Assembly (NCBI GenBank): GCA_012513195.1
Contig: JAAZCR010000267.1
Coordinates: forward strand, 1 to 10,057
Direction: 5' to 3'
From: Bacilli bacterium
GTDB lineage: Bacteria > Bacillota_I > Bacilli_A > Haloplasmatales > Haloplasmataceae
Length of the DNA stretch: 10,057 bases
Both the position numbers and the translations under genes were made by a program. Below are positions 7,136 through 10,057 of the stretch, piece after piece. Position 1 is the stretch's first letter. Every line of letters begins with the position of its first letter. The notes under the pieces are model-generated. The model searched no databases and had not been told where the DNA came from. It was given only the letters and a program-made list of their open reading frames with translations.

Positions 7136-7164
7136 ATTATAACAGGATAAGTTTTATTAGACAA
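7136..7164 (-). promoter_or_regulatory. Promoter of the small secreted protein gene
   Basis: TTGTCT (7164-7159) and TATAAT (7141-7136) on the minus strand are separated by exactly 17 bases, with the same -35 hexamer as the HD-GYP promoter. The ATG is 31 bases past the -10. An A/T-rich stretch just upstream could act as an UP element. This promoter decides the start of the gene at 7104. Confidence 0.87.
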
Positions 7165-7171
7165 TAGAATA

Positions 7172-7198
7172 TTGTAAATTTTTTCTAAATGTTTACAA
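7172..7198 (-). repeat. Inverted repeat at the end of the patatin gene
   Basis: TTGTAAA (7172-7178) and TTTACAA (7192-7198) form a perfect 7-bp dyad with a 13-base loop. It covers the patatin stop codon and sits 7 bases upstream of the next gene's -35. On the minus strand no T tract follows, so it is a poor terminator. It could be a weak hairpin, an operator or chance. Confidence 0.4.
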
Positions 7199-8110
7199 CA
7201 TAAATTCTTTGATATACTTATTTAATCGAAATTCAGCCAAATATTTATTAGTAACTATATACCCACTATAATATAAATTTTCGATTTGTTTTTTCGACAA
7301 TTTAAAATCAGTTGATTTTAAATGATCAGGGTTATCAATCGTGATAATTCTTACTAAATCCTTACTACTCACATAAGTTAACTCATCTTTATTGATAGCT
7401 GCTGTAATCAAATCATAAGCATAGGATAAAACGTTATTTTTCCCTTGTTTAGTAAAACTCTCGTCATCCTTAATCTTAACTCCAATAACTGGTCTTAGAG
7501 GTTTATCTGTTTTTTCAAAAATCCATATAGGAAAAGTACTAATTAATCCACCATCAACAATATAACTCACATAATCATCATTTAATATTCTTACAGGAGT
7601 AAAAAAGAAAGTAATAGTACAACTCATTTGCACAGCTTTACAAATCGCAAGATTTTTCGGGTCCTTCCCATAAAATCTGATATCATCAGGTAATATTAAT
7701 AATTTGCGATTAGTAATATCAGCTGCCACCACTTTTAAAGGACATTCACCATTAATATAAAGGTCACCAAAAACTCGAATTCCTTTCTTTTTTAAGATTG
7801 AATCTATCCAAGTGGAAATAATATTACCATCGTAAAGTCCCTTACTAAAGATTAAAGACAATACTTTACCGATAATCGGAATATTACCAAACGGTGGGCT
7901 CTTAAGAAGCATTGTAAAGTCCGTGTTTTCTAACTCTTCTCTTAATTCTTGAGGTGTAAATCCAGCACAGATTAGGGCAGCGATGACACTACCCGCACTA
8001 GTACCAGCTGCTCTAATGATTTGAAACTTATTTTCATAAAAAGCTTCATAAGCTCCCACAAATCCAATTCCTAAAACCCCACCACCTTCAAAGACTAAAT
8101 CGACCCTCAA
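7193..8110 (-). CDS. Patatin-like phospholipase (YqhO type)
   Basis: The 305-residue protein is a patatin-like lipid acyl hydrolase. The oxyanion-hole loop is E-G-G-G-V-L-G (8-14), the nucleophile elbow is G-T-S-A-G (36-40, nucleophile S38), and the dyad aspartate is D186 in D-G-G (186-188). The family probably cleaves acyl chains from membrane phospholipids; the exact substrate is unknown. There is no signal peptide, so it should work from the cytoplasmic side. The usual S-x-x-I-P-x-x-F block reads S163-C-T-I-T-F-F-F, with Thr replacing Pro. The start is a TTG, chosen because the protein begins right at the family's N-terminal strand and AGGTGA lies 5 bases upstream. That TTG overlaps the TGA of the preceding gene (TTGA), indicating translational coupling with the coiled-coil protein. 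Confidence 0.88.
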   Translation of the reverse strand: MRVDLVFEGGGVLGIGFVGAYEAFYENKFQIIRAAGTSAGSVIAALICAGFTPQELREELENTDFTMLLKSPPFGNIPIIGKVLSLIFSKGLYDGNIISTWIDSILKKKGIRVFGDLYINGECPLKVVAADITNRKLLILPDDIRFYGKDPKNLAICKAVQMSCTITFFFTPVRILNDDYVSYIVDGGLISTFPIWIFEKTDKPLRPVIGVKIKDDESFTKQGKNNVLSYAYDLITAAINKDELTYVSSKDLVRIITIDNPDHLKSTDFKLSKKQIENLYYSGYIVTNKYLAEFRLNKYIKEFML

Positions 8111-9024
8111 ACTATCACCTGAATCAATAAATCTTGTTTATGTTTTTCAATACTTAATAACTCTTGTAAATATTTCTCCTTATGTTTTATTAATGTGTCT
8201 GCAATATTGGTTAGAACAGTAGGAAAATGTTGAAATTTATTTATTGCCTTTTTTAAAGACTCTTGTTCTTTTAAATCTTCATATAAATTATTGTCAATAT
8301 AATGATATAATTCTTTTAATTCTTGGTAATTTATTTGCATATTAGTATAATAGCCAATTATTTTTAATATACGCATCAACTTATTACCCCGGTAATATAA
8401 CTCTTTTACTAAACTTTCCGTGCTCTTAAACTCGGGTGTATTAGTAAGTGATAATAATAAACCTCGACTTAAAATATCGAAATTATTCCAAGTTTTCGCA
8501 CTATCAACTAATTTTTGAAACTTCTCTACTGTCTCTAATATAAATCTAATATTATTTACTGCTTCATTTAATAAGCGAATTCTCAGTTTAATTTTACATG
8601 CTTCTTCATGTTGTTTTAATAAAACTTTAAACACTTCTTTTTCTTTATTCATTATTACGAATTCACTCTCGCGTTCAATTTCTTTCAATTTATTCTCATA
8701 ATCGCTAATTGTGAAAAGCTTTTGTTGATACTCATCTTGTTCTTGCATTAAGTAATATAAGAGATGATATAATAATTTATAATCGAAAATAGTTCTGGGT
8801 ACCTTCATTCCTTTACTCGTAAAAATCGTGAACCAGATCACTAACATTTCCTCTTGATCTATTTCTTTTTGACTAAATCCGCTCATCTCAAGTTTCCTAA
8901 CTAATGTATTTAACCGTTGTTGGGAAAAGTTAATTAATTCTTTTAACTCTTCCTGCATTTTTTCACATATAAACTTCTGATAGGACTTTTCAGATAAATC
9001 AAGGTACTTTTTTATCAAATCCAT
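8107..9024 (-). CDS. Predicted helical/coiled-coil protein of unknown function, coupled to the patatin gene
   Basis: The 305-residue protein is predicted to be almost entirely helical, rich in Lys, Glu, Leu and Gln, with heptad-like stretches at about 10-45, 95-175 and 245-300. One hydrophobic block at about 59-70 and an aromatic Leu/Tyr-rich patch at about 81-93 are too short and polar to call as membrane spans. I see no signal peptide and no catalytic or nucleic-acid-binding motif, and I do not recognise the family. The ATG at 9024 follows a G-rich ribosome binding site (GGGGGG at 9036-9031). An ATG six bases earlier is directly followed by TAA. The gene ends in a TGA that overlaps the TTG start of the patatin-like phospholipase, so the two are very likely made together and may interact. 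That link is inference from gene order only. Confidence 0.75.
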   Translation of the reverse strand: MDLIKKYLDLSEKSYQKFICEKMQEELKELINFSQQRLNTLVRKLEMSGFSQKEIDQEEMLVIWFTIFTSKGMKVPRTIFDYKLLYHLLYYLMQEQDEYQQKLFTISDYENKLKEIERESEFVIMNKEKEVFKVLLKQHEEACKIKLRIRLLNEAVNNIRFILETVEKFQKLVDSAKTWNNFDILSRGLLLSLTNTPEFKSTESLVKELYYRGNKLMRILKIIGYYTNMQINYQELKELYHYIDNNLYEDLKEQESLKKAINKFQHFPTVLTNIADTLIKHKEKYLQELLSIEKHKQDLLIQVIV

Positions 9025-9052
9025 TTACATCCCCCCTTTTTCCTATTATATT
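9024..9052 (+). promoter_or_regulatory. Candidate promoter of the nitroreductase gene
   Basis: TTTACA (9024-9029) and TATATT (9047-9052), each one mismatch from consensus, are separated by 17 bases. A further TATAAT at 9061-9066 has no good -35. The region is divergent: on the minus strand TATAAT occurs at 9058-9053 and 9050-9045, suitable as -10 elements for the coiled-coil/patatin unit, but no minus-strand -35 is convincing. Confidence 0.5.
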
Positions 9053-9104
9053 ATTATATGTATAATAAATTTTTTGGATGATTATCTACTTATTGGAGGT
9101 TTTT

Positions 9105-9842
9105 ATGAATCAAGTTATTGATACTATTCTTAACCATCGTTCCATAAGAAGTTACCTTGATAAAGAATTGCCTGAAGAACATCTTGAATTACTCGTAAGA
9201 TGTGCGCAAAAAGCCCCCTCTTCTAATAATGGTCAACCAGTGACCATTATTGCGGTAACTGATAAAGCAAAAAAAGCACAACTATCTGAGTTGTGCGGTA
9301 ATCAAGCGTTTATTGCGGAAGCAGGTGTTTTCTTTGCTTTTTGTATTGATTTTTATCGTGGTAAATTAGCCTGTGAAAAAACCAATAATGAGTTTTATAT
9401 TACTGATGAGTTAAGTGCGACTGTTATTGGTACATTCGATGCTGGGCTTGCCATGCAAAACATGATTGTAGCGGCAGAATCATTAGGTTATGGTACCGTT
9501 CCAATTGGTGGTATTCTCAATGATTCGCATGCAGTGATTAAACTTTTAGAAATACCTGATTATGTCTTCCCCATTTGTGGTCTCGTAGTCGGTTTTCCAA
9601 AGGAACAATCAGCAGTTAAACCGCGTTTACCACTAAAAGCTGTATTTAATCGTGAAAAGTACGATATGAATCAACGAATTTATATTGATGAATATGATGA
9701 AGTCATGACAAAATACATGGAAGAACGTACTAACGGTGAAAGCCGGAGAAACTGGTCTGAAACTATTAGTAGAGTCTATAGAGTTAAAGGTAGACGTAGC
9801 ATTAAGCAAGCCATGGAAAACCAAAAATTCTATAATCGTTAA
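9105..9842 (+). CDS. NADPH-dependent FMN nitroreductase / flavin reductase (NfsA/NfrA type)
   Basis: I place the start at the ATG at 9105 (245 residues), which has GGAGG five bases upstream (9095-9099). The in-frame ATG at 9078 has no ribosome binding site and would only add nine residues. The protein belongs to the nitroreductase fold of the NfsA/Frp/NfrA branch. FMN-binding H-R-S-I-R is at 11-15 and A-P-S-S-N-N-x-Q at about 37-44. V-P-I-G-G, G-L-V-V-G-F-P and K-P-R-L-P-L follow in the usual order, then the long C-terminal excursion typical of this branch. Such homodimeric cytoplasmic enzymes use NAD(P)H to reduce FMN, nitroaromatics, quinones or disulfides. The length is typical. It diverges from the coiled-coil gene. 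No plus-strand terminator with a T tract directly follows, and a likely insertion sequence begins about 70 bases downstream. Confidence 0.92.
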   Translation: MNQVIDTILNHRSIRSYLDKELPEEHLELLVRCAQKAPSSNNGQPVTIIAVTDKAKKAQLSELCGNQAFIAEAGVFFAFCIDFYRGKLACEKTNNEFYITDELSATVIGTFDAGLAMQNMIVAAESLGYGTVPIGGILNDSHAVIKLLEIPDYVFPICGLVVGFPKEQSAVKPRLPLKAVFNREKYDMNQRIYIDEYDEVMTKYMEERTNGESRRNWSETISRVYRVKGRRSIKQAMENQKFYNR

Positions 9843-9886
9843 AATAAAAAAAGAAAAAAAGGGGCTGTAAAAAAATAAACAGCCTT
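9843..9886 (-). terminator. Rho-independent terminator facing the minus strand
   Basis: GGCTGT (9863-9868) pairs with ACAGCC (9879-9884), extendable by two G-T pairs, around a 10-base A-rich loop. Read on the minus strand it is followed by a long T-rich tract (9860 down to 9843). On the plus strand no T run follows. It therefore fits a transcript arriving from the right of the window, not the nitroreductase. Confidence 0.7.
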
Positions 9887-9930
9887 AGTAAATAGAAAAA
9901 AGGTGCTTAATTTAGAGGTTCTATAATATT

Positions 9931-9956
9931 TGGTGTGGGTAAATAAACTCACACCA
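9931..9956 (+). repeat. Hairpin in the putative IS leader
   Basis: TGGTGTGGGT (9931-9940) pairs with ACTCACACCA (9947-9956), with one G-T pair and a 6-base loop, followed by TATTTTATATA. It could act as a weak terminator for transcription entering from the nitroreductase side, or be part of the transposase-binding end. Confidence 0.65.
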
Positions 9957-9974
9957 TATTTTATATAAAAAAAG

Positions 9975-10051
9975 TGAGACATATTTCCAACACCCTGATA
10001 GAATATGATTTGAATAAAACAAACTAAGCCAAGGAGTGGAAATATGTCTCA
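9975..10051 (+). repeat. Perfect 15-bp inverted repeat whose 3' arm contains a start codon
   Basis: TGAGACATATTTCCA (9975-9989) is the exact reverse complement of TGGAAATATGTCTCA (10037-10051), with a 47-base loop. One further G-T pair extends the outer end. The ATG at 10044-10046 lies inside the 3' arm and the AAGGAG ribosome binding site (10031-10036) is immediately beside it. RNA from any promoter upstream of 9975 would therefore fold over its own initiation site. Confidence 0.85.
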
Positions 10052-10057
10052 TAATTA
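10044..10057 (+). CDS. Start of a putative transposase (continues beyond window)
   Basis: An ATG with AAGGAG seven bases upstream opens a reading frame beginning M-S-H-N before the window ends. Only four complete codons are visible, so the product cannot be identified from sequence. A transposase is inferred from the IS-like leader in front of it. Confidence 0.4.

Larger units (their letters stand above)
9915..10057 (+). mobile_element. Probable left end of an insertion sequence (incomplete)
   Basis: From about 9915 the sequence changes character. A GAGGTTCT-type stretch runs into an imperfect hairpin (9931-9956), then a perfect 15-bp inverted repeat (9975-9989 and 10037-10051), and then a start codon with a good ribosome binding site at the very edge. 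This layout of end sequence, structured leader and ORF fits an IS element. The GAGGTTCT/TTTGGTGTG wording reminds me of ISL3-family ends, but that is from memory and not checked. The right end and any target duplication lie outside the window, so the boundary is provisional. Confidence 0.5.

Noticed and set aside
7105..7164. Longer start (TTG at 7164) for the small secreted protein
   Set aside because: That TTG is part of the promoter's -35 box, and the extension would bury the signal peptide internally; the ATG at 7104 has a good ribosome binding site.
7193..9024. CBASS-type or other known defence operon containing a patatin effector
   Set aside because: No nucleotidyltransferase, HORMA, E1/E2/JAB or other defence partner lies nearby; the neighbours are ordinary or unknown, so a defence label would be speculation.
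9031..9036. Run of six C (G on the coding strand) before the coiled-coil gene as a phase-variable tract
   Set aside because: Six bases is short for slippage-driven switching, and the run is adequately explained as a G-rich ribosome binding site.
9078..9104. Upstream ATG for the nitroreductase
   Set aside because: No ribosome binding site precedes it, whereas GGAGG sits correctly before the ATG at 9105, and the conserved protein begins there.
9633..9824. Minus-strand open frame inside the nitroreductase gene
   Set aside because: It overlaps the conserved C-terminal coding region and lacks a ribosome binding site.
1..10057. tRNA, rRNA, riboswitch or CRISPR elements
   Set aside because: Intergenic spaces are short and are accounted for by promoters, terminators and the IS-like leader; no cloverleaf, T-box, riboswitch-like or spaced-repeat pattern was seen.

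Overview
The window is AT-rich (roughly one third G+C by eye), tightly packed and uses low-GC Gram-positive signals: GGAGG-type ribosome binding sites, sigma-A-like TTGTCT/TATAAT promoters with 17-base spacers, and rho-independent terminators that begin in or next to stop codons. Two genes end in TGA, one directly followed by a terminator hairpin and one overlapping the next start, so TGA reads as stop. This points to an AT-rich Bacillota or a deep Mycoplasmatota-type relative with the standard bacterial code, rather than a TGA=Trp mollicute. The species cannot be named from the sequence.

Layout. Bases 1-1168 (-) hold an incomplete CvpA-family membrane protein that runs off the left edge; it was identified by translating the minus strand by hand. 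It diverges from a peptidase M19 dipeptidase (1246-2154, +). Next on the plus strand is a Na+/phosphate cotransporter with a PhoU-like tail (2312-4006), behind a repeat array that resembles a PhoP box. It converges on a minus-strand block and shares a bidirectional terminator with it. Reading that block in its own direction, it contains a coiled-coil protein of unknown function overlapping a patatin-like phospholipase (9024 to 7193), a small secreted protein (7104-6718), a cupin/HD-GYP protein (6579-5668), and an RNase Z plus cyclase-family hydrolase pair (5568 to 4033). A nitroreductase (9105-9842, +) diverges from the coiled-coil gene.

The right edge (about 9915-10057) looks like the left end of an insertion sequence. 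A hairpin-rich leader precedes a start codon that lies inside one arm of a perfect 15-bp inverted repeat, and the putative transposase continues beyond the window.

Functionally this is mostly housekeeping and signalling: phosphate uptake, tRNA 3' processing, cyclic-dinucleotide turnover, flavin-dependent reduction and small hydrolases. The less explained parts are the coiled-coil/patatin pair, the cupin-HD-GYP fusion, the small secreted helical protein and the IS leader. No defence island, CRISPR array, tRNA or rRNA gene was found. No gap between genes exceeds 300 bases.
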